NCBI RefSeq assembly: GCF_902686445.1
Contig: NC_062232.1
Location: forward strand, 37,156,454-37,220,453
Source of the DNA: Sciurus carolinensis
Lineage: Eukaryota; Chordata; Mammalia; Rodentia; Sciuridae
Direction of reading: 5' to 3'
Length of the DNA stretch: 64,000 bases
The notes under the pieces are model-generated. The model did no database searches. It was not told the DNA's origin and saw nothing but the letters and a program-made list of their open reading frames with translations. Of this stretch, positions 36,396 to 47,269 are shown one piece after another (the stretch's first letter is position 1; the number at the start of each line of letters is the position of its first letter). A program made the position numbers and the translations under genes.

Positions 36396-36575
36396 GGCTT
36401 CGTTCCAGGTCATGTTTTCTGTGAAACCTTCCATAACATCTCCTTACTACCCCTGGCTGCCAAATATACACATAAAACATTGAATTATTCTCTCTTCTGT
36501 ACTCTTCCATGATTATCTATCTCTGACCAAACTATGAGCTCTTGGAAATCACAGCCCATGTTGTGTTCGATCTAC
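36396..36575 (+). repeat. L2 relic
   Basis: TGTGAAACCTTCCATAACAT and ACTATGAGCTCTTGGAAATC are L2 3'-region landmarks. Confidence 0.55.
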
Positions 36576-37361
36576 ACCATGTTGGAACTGTATCTGACAA
36601 AGACTGAATTCTGAGCTGATCTTCTTAAATGAATCATGCTGAGTCTTGAAGCTTGGATAGGACTCAGGAAGCAGAGAGGAGTAAATTTTCTCTGGAGAGA
36701 GGAAGGGTGTGAGAAAAGGTGAGAAGGCAAGAATGTACATTTTGTATTTACCAAGAATATTTCATTTGTTTGGTCAGAACTGAGAATTTGCATAGGTAAA
36801 AATGTCTAAGACACGATAGATTCTTAAGAAAAACCTGATGAATGAATGAGATTCGAAAGGCAAGTTTCACATTGGAAAGGACCTTGACTACTGAATTGAG
36901 AAATCTGAATATTAGCTAGTTCTTAACATCCACATCTGTTCCAAATGGTGGAAAGAAAGGGATGTTCTTGGGCAAGTCTCTTATACATTTTTCTCACTGA
37001 ATAACCAGGAAAGATAGAGACAAGTGGGAGTCTAAAAGTGACCTGTTTCCAAATTGAGGGAGGAAACACTCCATACTGGAATTTTAAGATATCCAACATC
37101 CCTCAGACTAAAGGGTGTCACAGAATATTGACTGAAAGAATAAATAAATACATTTATTTTATACAAGTCATGCTTGTATTTGAGAATAGTGTCTGAAATT
37201 ATTTCAGTCAATATTACTACATTTTTGAAGTTTATGAAGCATTTATTTATTAAATAATATGCTCTAAGACTCTTTTAGGGCCTTAGATTACAAAAGTCCT
37301 TTTGATGCCATATCTGAAGTGTTAGACTAAACCCTTTTATGTATTTATTTCAAATTAATTA
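36576..37361. other. Unassigned intergenic sequence
   Basis: No gene or confident repeat seen. Confidence 0.5.
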
Positions 37362-37641
37362 TTTTTGTGGTGTTGGGGATTGAACCCATGCTCTTGCACA
37401 TGTGAGAAAGCACTCTACCACTAAACTGTACTTCCAATTCTTTTTATTTTGAGAAAGGATCTCACTAAATTGCTTAGACTGACCTTGAAATTTTGATTCT
37501 CTTGCCTCGATCTCCCAAGTGGCTGGAATTATAGGTGAACACCACTGTACCAGGCTTGTTTTTATTTTTTGGTGCAGGAGATCCAACCCAGGGCCTTGTG
37601 CATGCTAAGCACATACTCTCCCACTGAACTATACTAAACCC
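37362..37641 (-). mobile_element. B1-dID SINE followed by ID SINE, minus strand
   Basis: A reversed B1-dID (37362-37557, ending ACACCACTGTACCAGGC) is followed by a reversed ID unit (37558-37641, GATCCAACCCAGGGCCTTGT). Confidence 0.8.
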
Positions 37642-38637
37642 TTTTAAATAACTTTAACCAGATTAAGCTGTCCCTGGTAGGTAGTTTTCATATTTATTTG
37701 GTATTTGTTTTCTGTTTTCTTCCAGATAAGTTTGTGGCAACTGACAACTTAAGTAATGCAAAATAATTTGATTATGACAACTGAGAAAAAGAAAAATGTG
37801 TTGCGTTTTGAGGTTATCATTTCCTTGACCATCATAAACAGGCCAGCATCTATTTCATCTTCATTCATAATGACATAAACCAAAATGATAATGGAATGAC
37901 AGTGAAGGATATGAGTCTCTGGCTGTTCTGTGACACAATTTGTTAGTTTTAGGCTTTGGTTCTTTTACATTTTCAGTCAAACTCTAAAAAATTTTCAGCT
38001 GAGAGGAAATGCAAATATCAGGTAGAATTTAAAAAATCATTCTGGGCCCAATTACAATGCAGCATTAACTTATTCCAGAATGTTCAGTATTACTGAGAAG
38101 ATGCCTTTGGTGATGGTCAAAGTGACTTGTAGTTTACAAAGCATGTGGGCATGCTTTTTGAAGAAAGTAGACAAGATAATTTGAGCTGTCGTTTCAGGTA
38201 ATAAAATAGAATCAAGTGATAAATCATTTGAGCTGTATGTATAAATGGACTGTGACACAGCTAAATTAGTCACAACTGCCCACTGTAGGCCAACTTCATG
38301 ATAGATAAAGGGCTATAAATCAGTTAGTAAAACTCCTTTACAGCCAGCCCTGATCTGTTTGTAAGCACGAACACAATTCTATGGTTACAATCAACAAAGA
38401 AGTATCCCATCAGCCCACCAAGCTCAGCCAAACTCATATCTCACTGCAGTTTTATAGAGGTTAGCATATCGCATGAGCCAAATATTGTTCTCCAACTTAA
38501 AATATGGTACTGCTAGGAGAAAGTGTAAGTCCTGTTCTTCAGTGCTAATGAAACAGAAGCATTCATAGATATTGTGTTTAGTGTGAACTGATAATTGAAG
38601 TATAGATAAATATGTTATAATAGAACTTTTTTTTTAA
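37642..38637. other. Unassigned intergenic sequence upstream of DUSP21
   Basis: About 1 kb without recognisable repeats, the longest repeat-free stretch upstream of the phosphatase. No coding evidence. Confidence 0.5.
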
Positions 38638-38955
38638 TGGTACTGAGGATTGAATCCAGGGGTGCTTAACCACTAAGCCACATCCCCAGCCCTTCTTATT
38701 TTTTTATTTGTGACAGGGCCTCACTAAGTTAATGAGGTTGGTCTTGAACTGTGATCTTCCTGCCTCAGTCTCCAGGTCTCTGGGATTACAGGGATGCACC
38801 TCCGCACCTGTTTTGTTTTGTTTTAATATTTTTTAGATGTTGATGGTTCTTTATTTTATTCATTTATTTATATGTGGTGCTGAGAATTGAACCCAGTGCC
38901 TCACACATGCTAGGCAAGCGCTCTACCACTGAGCTGCAGCCCCAGGCCCTGCACC
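38638..38955 (-). mobile_element. B1-dID SINE and adjoining extended-tail ID SINE, minus strand
   Basis: B1-dID at 38638-38812. An extended-tail ID at about 38820-38947 lies between GCACCTG repeats (38806-38812 and 38950-38956), so it inserted at the B1 end. Confidence 0.8.
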
Positions 38956-39039
38956 TGGTTTTAATAGAACATTTTTAAAAGCCAAGAAAGATAAGTATTA
39001 GGCATTTGAAAATATATAACTATGAACTAGGAAGAGAGA

Positions 39040-39297
39040 AATGGGGGGCGGGTTCTGAAGATTCTGCTGGGGGTGTGTCCTCAGCGCGGCTAGCTACCAT
39101 TCCCATGGAAACCAGAGCCTGGGTTCTTGGGGATTGTGACTACCAAGATGGAAAAGTAGAAAGTGGTGACCAGTAACTGGTCCTCTTTCTTCCCAGACTC
39201 TTACCCGAGACTTCACAGAGCGACTACTTTCCTTAAAGTCCCTCGTGAAGGTGGTGCGTTGAACCCGATACAAAGAGACCACTGACCCGCCGTCTTG
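39040..39297 (+). promoter_or_regulatory. Putative DUSP21 promoter and 5' UTR
   Basis: This stretch between SINEs and the phosphatase ATG is unique and moderately GC-rich, starting with a GGGGGGCGGG box at about 39042-39051. It holds a short upstream reading frame, ATG 39148 to TAG 39159, only three codons long. No TATA box is clear. The transcription start cannot be placed, so whether the short frame is in the mRNA is unknown. A TTCTTCCCAG tract at 39187-39196 resembles a 3' splice site and could mark a spliced leader. Confidence 0.35.
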
Positions 39298-39867
39298 ATG
39301 GCCACATCTTCGTGTCCCCTTCCATCTCAGGCTGTCCCACAGTCCTCTGTCCATGACCTGTCCCGAATAACCAGCAGCCTTTACATCAGTAACGGTGTAG
39401 CTGCCAACAACAAACTCGTGCTGGCCAGCAATCACATCACCACGGTCATCAATGCCTCAGTAGAGGTGGTAAACACATTCTTCGAGAACATTCAATACAT
39501 ACAGGTACCGGTGGCGGATGTTCCCACCTCACACCTCTATGACTTTTTTGACCCTATTGCTGATCACATCCACAGCGTGGAAATGAAGCAGGGCCGCACG
39601 CTGCTCCACTGCGCTGCAGGAGTGAGCCGTTCAGCTGCCCTCTGCCTCGCTTATCTCATGAAATACCATGCTATGTCCCTGCTGGATGCCCACACGTGGA
39701 CCAAGTCTTGCCGACCCGTCATTCGGCCCAACAACGGCTTTTGGGAACAACTTATCCATTATGAATTCAAGTTGTTTAGTAAGAACACTGTACGCATGAT
39801 TGACTCCCCAATGGGAATGATCCCTGACGTCTATGAGAAGGAGGTTCAATTGATGATGACGCTGTGA
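39298..39867 (+). CDS. DUSP21: Dual-specificity phosphatase, DUSP21 (DUSP18/21 subfamily), single exon
   Basis: This is an intact 189-residue reading frame ending at TGA 39865-39867. It encodes a small atypical dual-specificity phosphatase that removes phosphate from Tyr and Ser/Thr. The catalytic loop HCAAGVSRS covers residues 104-112, with nucleophile Cys105 and Arg111. The likely general acid is Asp74 in VPVAD. An AYLM motif follows at 118-121, and the DSP fold spans about residues 20-160. Family members are 188-190 residues, so length is normal. I chose ATG 39298; the codon before it is TTG. Its context is weak at -3 (T) but has G at +4. There is no intron, as expected for the X-linked DUSP21 retrogene of DUSP18. 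DUSP18 and DUSP21 are reported to associate with mitochondria, and DUSP21 is mainly testis-expressed. KDM6A lies about 20 kb downstream on the same strand, matching mammalian DUSP21-KDM6A synteny. Several residues (catalytic-loop AA, TKSC, LIHYEF, GMIPD) look more like DUSP18, so a separate DUSP18 retrocopy is the alternative. Confidence 0.85.
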   Translation: MATSSCPLPSQAVPQSSVHDLSRITSSLYISNGVAANNKLVLASNHITTVINASVEVVNTFFENIQYIQVPVADVPTSHLYDFFDPIADHIHSVEMKQGRTLLHCAAGVSRSAALCLAYLMKYHAMSLLDAHTWTKSCRPVIRPNNGFWEQLIHYEFKLFSKNTVRMIDSPMGMIPDVYEKEVQLMMTL

Positions 39868-40029
39868 GCCATTCCAGCCAGCCCCTGACATCTGTACTAG
39901 ACCCTACATCCGAACTGAACATGAACTTATGCCTTTGGATGGTAAAGAAAATTGGCGGAAACCTTGTAGATGGGCAAGAAAAAGGGAGGGGAGTTGAAGT
40001 TTTTAATGTAGTAATTTTTATCTTCAAAG

Positions 40030-40035
40030 AATAAA
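40030..40035 (+). terminator. Polyadenylation signal AATAAA for DUSP21
   Basis: A canonical AATAAA lies 163 bases after the phosphatase stop codon in an AT-rich 3' UTR. It is the first such signal downstream and lies before the next SINE. Cleavage would be expected 10-30 bases later. Confidence 0.6.
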
Positions 40036-40059
40036 AAGCATTTGATATAAGATACTGAA

Positions 40060-40404
40060 ATGTTTCCTATTTTGTAAGGAGCAGGTCAGGCTGTGGGGGT
40101 GTAGCAGGCATAGGGTAGGACAGGTGATGCCCAGCGTAGATGGACCTGCCAGTAGCACCTTTTGCAAGTGGCAGACCAGAAATCCTGAGCCTTGCCACAA
40201 GCTGAGTAACCCAGGAATGAGTCCCCCACCCATACCAAGCCAGTGTACTTCTCCTGGTGAGTGCAAACCTACTGTATAAATGGCCTTGAAGGCTTCAAGC
40301 TGGGCTCCAGAAAACATAGGGTATCCTCAGGCCATCCCTACCACCTTCAACCACAGTGGCCCAACCCTGCTTATCTATATCTTATTTATTATGTATTTAT
40401 TTGT
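40060..40404. other. Sequence downstream of DUSP21, unassigned
   Basis: Moderately GC-rich unique sequence. A 97-codon reverse frame (40024-40317) has no known domain and overlaps the phosphatase 3' UTR end; I do not call it. Confidence 0.4.
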
Positions 40405-40757
40405 TTGTTTTGTTGCAATACTGGGGACCGAACCCAGAGTCTTGCACATATTAGGCAAGTACTCTACTGAGCTACATCCTTAGTAACCAACACCCTCCAC
40501 CCCACCCACCCCTGTAAGTTTGTTTTTATTTTTTTTTTTATTTTTTTTTTTTTTTGCGGTGCTGGGGATTGAACCCAGGGCCCCATGCTTGCAAGGCAAG
40601 CACTCTACCCACAGAGCTATATCCCCAGCCCCTTGTTTCTGTTTTTTGAGACAGCGTATTGGTTGCTACATTGCTAAGGCTGACCTGATACTTGTGATCT
40701 TTCTGCCTCAGCCTCCAGAGTAGCTGGGATTATAGACATATACTACCATACCCAGCT
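40405..40757 (-). mobile_element. ID SINE and B1-dID SINE, minus strand
   Basis: ID at 40415-40488 (CTGGGGACCGAACCCAGAG). Then a T-rich tail and a reversed B1-dID at 40552-40757, its ID half being of the young GCAAGGCAAGCACTCTACC type. Confidence 0.8.
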
Positions 40758-41790
40758 AAACCATTCCACTCTATAAAGTTGAAATCACTTTTTTGAGTGC
40801 TGACAAAGTCTCAAGATGTCCTCAGTGAGCCCCTCATAAACTTTTGTGAAAAGAGACATTAATTCTGTTCCTAGGGCTCGTGCTGAATGGTCCTGACAAT
40901 AGACTTCAGGGGTTCCTCTCATGGACCTTGGATTGGAAGGCTGGATCTACTGGACATGACCTAGCCCTGTCACCTCTAAAATCTCCTGCCATTGTGAGCT
41001 GGGGCCTCTCTGAGCCTCCGTTTCCTGTCAAAAGCAACCACAGCCCTTCTCTGAAGTAGTTGTTGTGAGGGTACCTGACACATGAATGGTTTCACACTCA
41101 GAATAAAGGACGAACATAACTCTTTAGCTCCTTTGGTTGGGGTCAACACATTCATCTGTAAATAGCATTTCTCCCTCTTGTGCACAGCCTTTTTTTTTTT
41201 TTTTCCCAAAATGCTCTTCTAAATAATCATTCAGTGTATAAAAACAAATGATTTAAGGTCCTTTCAGACACTACCTCTGAGGAGACCTAGATTCAGAGCC
41301 TTTTCAGAGTTTTTTTGTGTGTTTAGACCCCTACTCTCCCACTCCATGCTTTATTTAAAATCTAGAGTAAGCACCCTAGTCTTGCTAACCACCAGGATCC
41401 ATGTGGGGGTGCTTGCCAAAGGGTTGAATGAGTGAATCCCACAAGTAGGCCCTGGAATACAAGGATTGTTCAAACTCCCCAAATGCCTAGGGCTCTGACT
41501 TGGGTCCAGTTATTCTAATCCAGAGGTTTTTAGGGGGGGGGGGACAAAAAGCACAATCACTCAGGAAGAAGCAGACCCCCTGTGAAGTTCAAAAACGCTT
41601 TCTCTTCAAACCCATCCCCACACCTACACCCCCACAAAGGAAGTGGGGTGGGTAGGGAATAAAAATTGCTGCTCTAAATAGATCCTCTTCTTTCCTAGGT
41701 GGAAAAACAGGCCCACAGAACAAAAGAGTTGATGTGGCAAAGCACCTGCAAAGTAACCTTTCTGACAGAAACCAAGATGAGAAATTTCTT
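40758..41790. other. Unassigned intergenic sequence
   Basis: Holds a T run (41190-41205) and a G run (41533-41543). No gene or clear repeat. Confidence 0.45.
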
Positions 41791-41805
41791 TAAAAGTATT
41801 TTTAA

Positions 41806-41896
41806 GGGCTGGGGAGATAGCTCAGTTGGTAGAGTGCTTTGCCTTGCAAGCACAAGGCCTTGGGTTCAAATCCCCAGCACAACAAGAAAAAAAAAA
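41806..41896 (+). mobile_element. ID SINE, TSD of 14 bp
   Basis: Typical young ID body with A tail. AAAAGTATTTTTAA flanks it at 41792-41805 and 41897-41910. Confidence 0.9.
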
Positions 41897-41947
41897 AAAA
41901 GTATTTTTAAAAGCATTTGAGTACATACATGTGGGAGGGTGTTTCCA

Positions 41948-42325
41948 TTTTTTTTTTTTTAATATCTAAATTAACACACCATAAAATGAACTCGTCATAC
42001 AGTTTAATGAGTTTTAACACATGTAGATTCAGGTAACTACTACCACAATCAGGATACAGAGCAGCTCCATAACACCCAAGATTTCCCTCATCCTTCCCCT
42101 TTATACTCAAACAAACCCCAACCTCTGGTAAACACTAATCCGTTTTCCTTCATTATAGATTTGCCTTTAACAGAATGTCACATGGAATTATACAAGATGT
42201 AATTTCTGGAGACTGACTTCTTTTGCTCAGAATGTCTTTGAGATTTACCCATGTTGCATTTCGTTGTATGGTTGTGCCACAATTTGTTTTCCATCCACTG
42301 TTGAAGGATATTAGGGTTTATATTA
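41948..42325 (-). repeat. Ancient L1 (L1M-like) relic, minus strand
   Basis: CAACCTCTGGTAAACACTAA and TTGCATTTCGTTGTATGG are reversed L1M 3'-region landmarks. It seems to resume after the LTR at 42790. Confidence 0.55.
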
Positions 42326-42790
42326 GTTTCACAGGAGATGCCATAACAAAATACCAAAATCTGAGTGGCTTAAAACAATAGCAATTCATTTTCTCATAGT
42401 TCTGGAGTCAAGAAGTCCTAAATCAAGGAGTTGACAGGGTCATACACCCTTTGGAAACTATAAAGAGACTCCCTTTGGCTCTTCCTAGCATCTGGTGGTG
42501 CTGGGCAATCCTTGGCATTTCTTGACTTGTAGATGTATCACTCCAGTCTCTGTCTCAGTGATCACATCTTTTCTAGTGTGTCTTCACATCCATCTTCCAT
42601 CTGTGCATTTCGGTCGCCAAATTTTCCTCTTCTTATAAGGACACCAATCGGATTGGGGGCCCACTCTAGTATGACCTTATCAAAACTTTACATCTGCAGT
42701 GAACCTATTTCCAAACGAGGTCATATTCTTAGGTTATGAACTTGAACATATTTCAGGGGAGCTGGAAAGATACAATACAACCTATAACAG
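42326..42790 (-). mobile_element. MLT1-like MaLR LTR, minus strand
   Basis: CATAACAAAATACCAAAATC, TTATAAGGACACCAATCGGA and CCAAACGAGGTCATATTCTT are reversed MLT1C/D-type features. Confidence 0.65.
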
Positions 42791-42904
42791 GGTTGTTCCC
42801 AACTTGGGGCAATTATACATAAGGTACTATAACACACACAAAGAAGAAGAGGATCATGCCATCTGGAAAAAAAAAATCATAGCTGTTAGAACATGAATTA
42901 CAGC

Positions 42905-43105
42905 GAAAAAATAATAATAATAATAACTACCATTTCTTAGGAAGCAATTATATGTCAACCACGGTACTGAACACTTTGCAGTGGTTAATCCTTACAGTAG
43001 CCTTCAAGGTAGTCATTATTCGCAATGTATTGATAATGGTTAAGGAATTTGCCTAAGGCAGAACACAGGTCAGGAGCAAAGAGGTGACATTCAGACTGAG
43101 TTCTG
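42905..43105 (-). repeat. MIR relic, minus strand
   Basis: ATAATAACTACCATTTCTTA, CTTACAGTAGCCTTCAAGG and GAATTTGCCTAAGGC follow the reversed MIR order. Confidence 0.65.
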
Positions 43106-43159
43106 TTTTCCAGTTCTTCTGAGACAAATGTAAGTAGATTGAAAAAGGATATTGAGTCA

Positions 43160-43312
43160 CCTGCTTGTTTCCTGAACAGTGTGATTACAAATCACCAGGG
43201 GAGTTCTTATTATATGGATACCTGGGCCTCATCACTACAGATTGAGACTCTTTAGATCCAAGAAGCTGAACGTTTAGCAAGCATCAAGTCTGAGAAACAA
43301 TCAAGCAGTTGT
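43160..43312 (+). repeat. MER20-like hAT relic
   Basis: AAATCACCAGGGGAGTTCTT, TACCTGGGCCTCATCAC and AGTCTGAGAAACAATC fit MER20, a short hAT-Charlie derivative. Confidence 0.6.
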
Positions 43313-43470
43313 TAACAATAGGTATTCCATATCATCTTTGTCCTTCTTTTGTGAGTCTTCTGTTCATGACCTTAGGCATTCTTTTCTATCAGAGTGTAAA
43401 TCTTTTTTTTTTTTCTTTTCAGTTCTGATAACTGAAATGCAAGATAATTTCTTGTCAAAAATGTTGCATA

Positions 43471-43560
43471 TAGGACTGGGGATGTAGCTCAGTGGTAGAA
43501 CACTTGCCTAGCATGCATGAGGCTCCAAGTTCAATCCCTAGCACTGCAGCAAAAATAAAT
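43471..43560 (+). mobile_element. ID SINE, TSD of 14 bp
   Basis: AAAAATGTTGCATA flanks the unit at 43457-43470 and 43561-43574. Confidence 0.9.
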
Positions 43561-43679
43561 AAAAATGTTGCATAAATTTTTTTCCCAGTTTATCCTGTAT
43601 ATCATATCACTTTTTTTTTTTATCATGCTTGCTTGAGATTCAAAAGTTTTGTTTGTTTGTTTTTGTTTTTTGTTTTTTG

Positions 43680-43886
43680 TTGCTTTTTAGTGCCAGGGAT
43701 TGAACCCAGGGGTACTTAACCACTGAGCCACATCTCCAGTCTTTTTTATTTTTTATTTTGAGACAGGGTCTCACTAAGCTACTTAGGGCCTCAATAAGTT
43801 GCTGAGGTTGGCCTTGAAGTTGTGATCCTCCTACCTCAACCTCCTGAGGCACTGGGATTACAGGCATGCATCACCAAACCCAGCCC
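43680..43886 (-). mobile_element. B1-dID SINE, minus strand
   Basis: Reversed ID half (GGGATTGAACCCAGGGGTAC) and complete reversed B1 half ending CATCACCAAACCCAGCC. Confidence 0.85.
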
Positions 43887-44049
43887 AAAGGTTTTAAAAT
43901 TTGTGTGTAGCTGAATATGTAAGCCTTTAAATGAATGAATAATATATTAAATGTTTTCTCCATTGCATAATTATAAAAACGTTAATTATTATTTTCTACT
44001 AATTTATGCTTTTTTCACTTTTAAAACTTTTCCCTAATTTTTTCACTTA

Positions 44050-45150
44050 AAAATGATCATTCAGAAAATTGAAATAGTACAATGAACACTAGTATTCGCT
44101 CCACTTATGTGAGTCAATAGTTCACTTTTATCACTTTTGTTTTCTTTACTCATTGTAAATTTTTTTGTGATCTATTTGATTAAGTTACAGATATCATGAC
44201 ACTTCACCCTCGAATATTTTAAAATACATCACCTAAACATAAGGACATTGTACATATAATATCAAAATGTAAGCCAATGAATTACTAACAATTCCCTAAT
44301 TTGATTCATATTTAAATTTTCCCACTCATGCCTCAAATGTCTTTTATGACTATTTTTCTTTCCCAAAGAATATCCAACCAGGTTCACAGACTGCACTCGT
44401 TTTTGTGTTTCTTTTCATCTAGAACAGTGCCTCTACTCTTTTTTCTCCCTGACATTGTCTTTTTTTTCATATTTTTTTAGTTGTAGATGGACACAATATC
44501 TTTATTTATTTATTTTTATGTGGTACTGAGGATTGAATCCAGTGCCTCACATGTGCAAGGCAAGCGCTCTACCACGGAGCTACAGCCGTGTGACATTGTC
44601 GTTTTGATGAGTTCAGAAAAATTTTATGTTATAGTATCCAATAATCTGGACTTGCCCTCATGCTGTTGTTTAATTTGGACCTGTATCACTTTTATTTTCT
44701 TTAAACTGAAGTTAGGTTCAGAGGTTTGATTACATTTGGGTTGAGAATTTTTTGCTAGAATAAATCACATTACATTGTATCAGGAAGTATAGGTGTCTAT
44801 TTGTCCCATTAGCAGTGATGCTGACTTTGATCATTTAGTTAAGATGGCAACCACCAAATACCCGCCTTTAAATTTACTAAGTAATCTTTGGGATGATACT
44901 TTAACAACATGAATATCCTGTTATTATCATCCAATGGTATTAGCATACATTAATGGCTCCTGCCTTAATTAATTATTATACTGGACAATATCTAAGTCTT
45001 AAATACATCCTAAACTAATTTTGGTATATGATTTAAGTTGGAATTATTTAATTTTTAAAAAATAATTTTGAGATGTTACAACAATGCCATAAATATTTGT
45101 GTCTGCTTTTGTCCCTTCTGTTTCACTCATTGCCAGTACCACATTCCTTA
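44050..45150. repeat. Ancient LINE-derived relic
   Basis: TTTGTCCCATTAGCAGTGAT with CTGACTTTGATCATTTAGTT and CATTAATGGCTCCTGCC resembles a widespread ancient LINE fragment. Split by the ID SINE at 44460. No frame survives. Confidence 0.45.
44460..44590 (-). mobile_element. ID SINE, extended tail, minus strand, TSD TGACATTGTC
   Basis: Target duplications at 44450-44459 and 44591-44600. The extended AGTTGTAGATGGACACAAT tail is visible on the plus strand. Confidence 0.9.
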
Positions 45151-45168
45151 AAATTAGTGCACTTCTGC

Positions 45169-45362
45169 CAGGCATGGTGGCTCACGCCAGTGATCTCTGC
45201 GGCTCAGGAGGCTGAGGCAGGAGGATCACAAGTTTGAGGTCAACCTAGGCAACATAGGGAGACCCTATCTCAAAATAAAAAATAAAAAGGGCTGGGGATG
45301 TAGCTTACTGGGAGAACTCCCCTGGGTTCAATCCCCAGTACCACAAAAAAGAAAGAAAAAAA
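45169..45362 (+). mobile_element. B1-dID SINE
   Basis: GCCAGGCATGGTGGCTCACG start, linker and ID half ending CAATCCCCAGTACCAC. Confidence 0.88.
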
Positions 45363-45800
45363 ATGACTTAACATTTAAAAAAATAAGTTACCCAGAAATT
45401 CTAAAATTTGATCAGTTTAGCCTTAACCATACTTTTGGAGTTTGTATTTCTTAATTCCAAAGGTTCATAATGTTAGAAAATTGTAACTTAGTGTATTAAA
45501 ATGCTTACACGCTTTATAATTCGATTTTTAAAAATAACCTGCTAAGACATTTAGTATCATATCTATTATTATTAAAAAGAAATACATGTGACATCATCTG
45601 ATTATCTACTTTCATCTACCCTGTCTCTGAGCTAGAGTACCTATGGACACTTGAGATGCCATTTCCAGGCACCTTAGTATCTCCTTCCCATATACTTTCA
45701 CCATTTCCCTATTAATGATACATATGAAGATGGGAAGGTGACCTCTTGGATTGCCTTTTGAAAATTTCCTAATAAGGAGGGAAAAGGCAGTGAAAACATG

Positions 45801-45899
45801 ATTTTTTTTTTTTTTTTTTTTTTGGGTGCTAGGGATCGAACTCAGGGCCTTGTGCTTACAAGGCAAGCACTCTACCAACTGAGCTATCTCCCCAGCCCC
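45801..45899 (-). mobile_element. ID SINE, minus strand
   Basis: T run then reversed ID body. Near-exact GAAAACAYGA repeats at 45791-45800 and 45900-45909 are the target duplication. Confidence 0.88.
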
Positions 45900-46369
45900 G
45901 AAAACACGAATTTTATGGCAACTTTTTGATGCTTGGGCCAGACTCCCTACCAGGTCCTCTCCATTTGGATAGATGGATCAAGACCTCTACCACATAGTTG
46001 TATTCACAAAATATATTTAATAAGACTTAAGCACATTAAATCTGAATTTGGATTTAACCTCTTTCCTCAATAGCATCTAGATGGTGAGGGAATAAAAAGA
46101 GCATTGGACTTGACCAAGAAGGCCTCTGTGATTAATTTGGTTGAACTCTGAAGGCTCCAAGTTTAGGCAGGACTGATGCCTTTGCTGGGAACAGTGAGGG
46201 TTTGCATTCATTTCTCAGTTTATTGCACCGGAGTCAATGAATATAACATGCATAATTTTTGCTTTACAAAATTGAGATTTCCTAGTCAATAAATAGTCTC
46301 TTGAACAGTAAATCAGATGTATTATCTATAGGTAGGATTGTAAGTTTAGATGAGTTTTGTCTTATTTTA

Positions 46370-46829
46370 TTATTTAAACACTTTTAATGTTTGAGCAGGT
46401 AATACGCTCATGATCCAACCTTCCAAGGGCATATAGGGGTATCTAAAGTGAAAATTCTCACCTTTGTCCTGTACTTCACAATTGTTCTCTACTTTATTTC
46501 TTTTTGTTTAGTAATATATGTTACAGACCATGCTAAGTCAGTAAAAGAGAACAACATCATTTTTAAAATAACTGTATAGTATTTCATTGTATATAAGTAC
46601 AATTCATCTAACCTGTCCCTTATTGATGGACATTTATGTTGCTGATAAAATTTTGTTACTACAAATAATACTGTAATACATAAACTTGTTTATGTATGTA
46701 AATTATTTTATATGTGTGCAAATTTATCCATAAGACATTGGAAATGGAAATAATGGCCTAATTTCATAATTTAAAATCTTAATAAACATTGCCAGATTAT
46801 TTCCTATGGATGCTATTGAATCCTATTAT
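46370..46829 (-). repeat. Ancient L1 relic, minus strand, part 1
   Basis: TATTTCATTGTATATAAGTA and GATGGACATTTATGTTGCTG are reversed old-L1 3' landmarks. It continues beyond the SINE cluster (47270-48065), with reversed ORF2 text up to CTGGAATATATCTTGGTACA. Confidence 0.55.
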
Positions 46830-47268
46830 CAGGGTTGGGAGTGTGGCTCAGTGGTAGAGTGCTTGCCTAACTTGAACAAGACCCTGGGTTTGATCCCCAG
46901 CATCATACAAAAGAAAGAAAGAAACAAAGAAAGAGAAAGAGAGAGAGAGAGACAGAGAGAGAGAGAGACGGAGGGAGGGAGGGAGGGAGGAAGGAAGGAA
47001 GGAAGGAAGGAAGGAAGGAAGGAAGGAAGGAAGGAAGGAAGGGAAGGAAGGAAAGAAAAGAAAAGAAAAAAGATTGCCTGGCATGGTGGTACATACCTGT
47101 AATCCCAGTTACTCATAAGGTTGAGGCAGGAGAATGGAAAGTTCCAGACTTGCCTGGGCAATTTATCAAGACCTTGTCTCAATTTAAAGGAGCTCAGTGG
47201 TAGAGCACTTGCCTAGCATACATAAAGCCCTGGGTTCCATCCCCAGCACTGCACAAAAACAAAAACAA
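46830..47268 (+). mobile_element. ID SINE, (GGAA)n tract and B1-dID SINE
   Basis: ID at 46830-46905. Its tail has grown into a 165-base purine tract (GAAA, GAGA, then GGAA units, 46908-47072). A B1-dID follows at 47075-47262. Confidence 0.8.
46908..47072 (+). repeat. Purine-only microsatellite (GAAA/GAGA/GGAA)n
   Basis: About 165 bases that are almost entirely A and G, with three unit types in succession. Mirror symmetry in the GGAA part could allow triplex DNA. Confidence 0.9.
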
Positions 47269-47269
47269 A

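Noticed and set aside
39295..39297. Upstream TTG as the DUSP21 start
   Set aside because: Mammalian translation uses ATG; the adjacent ATG at 39298 gives a family-typical 189 residues.
40024..40317. 97-codon reverse frame downstream of DUSP21
   Set aside because: No recognised domain, overlaps the polyadenylation region of DUSP21, and is not supported by any splice or promoter signal.
46829..47182. Low-complexity reverse frames rich in Leu, Pro and Ser
   Set aside because: They are translations of the (GGAA)n tract on the opposite strand.
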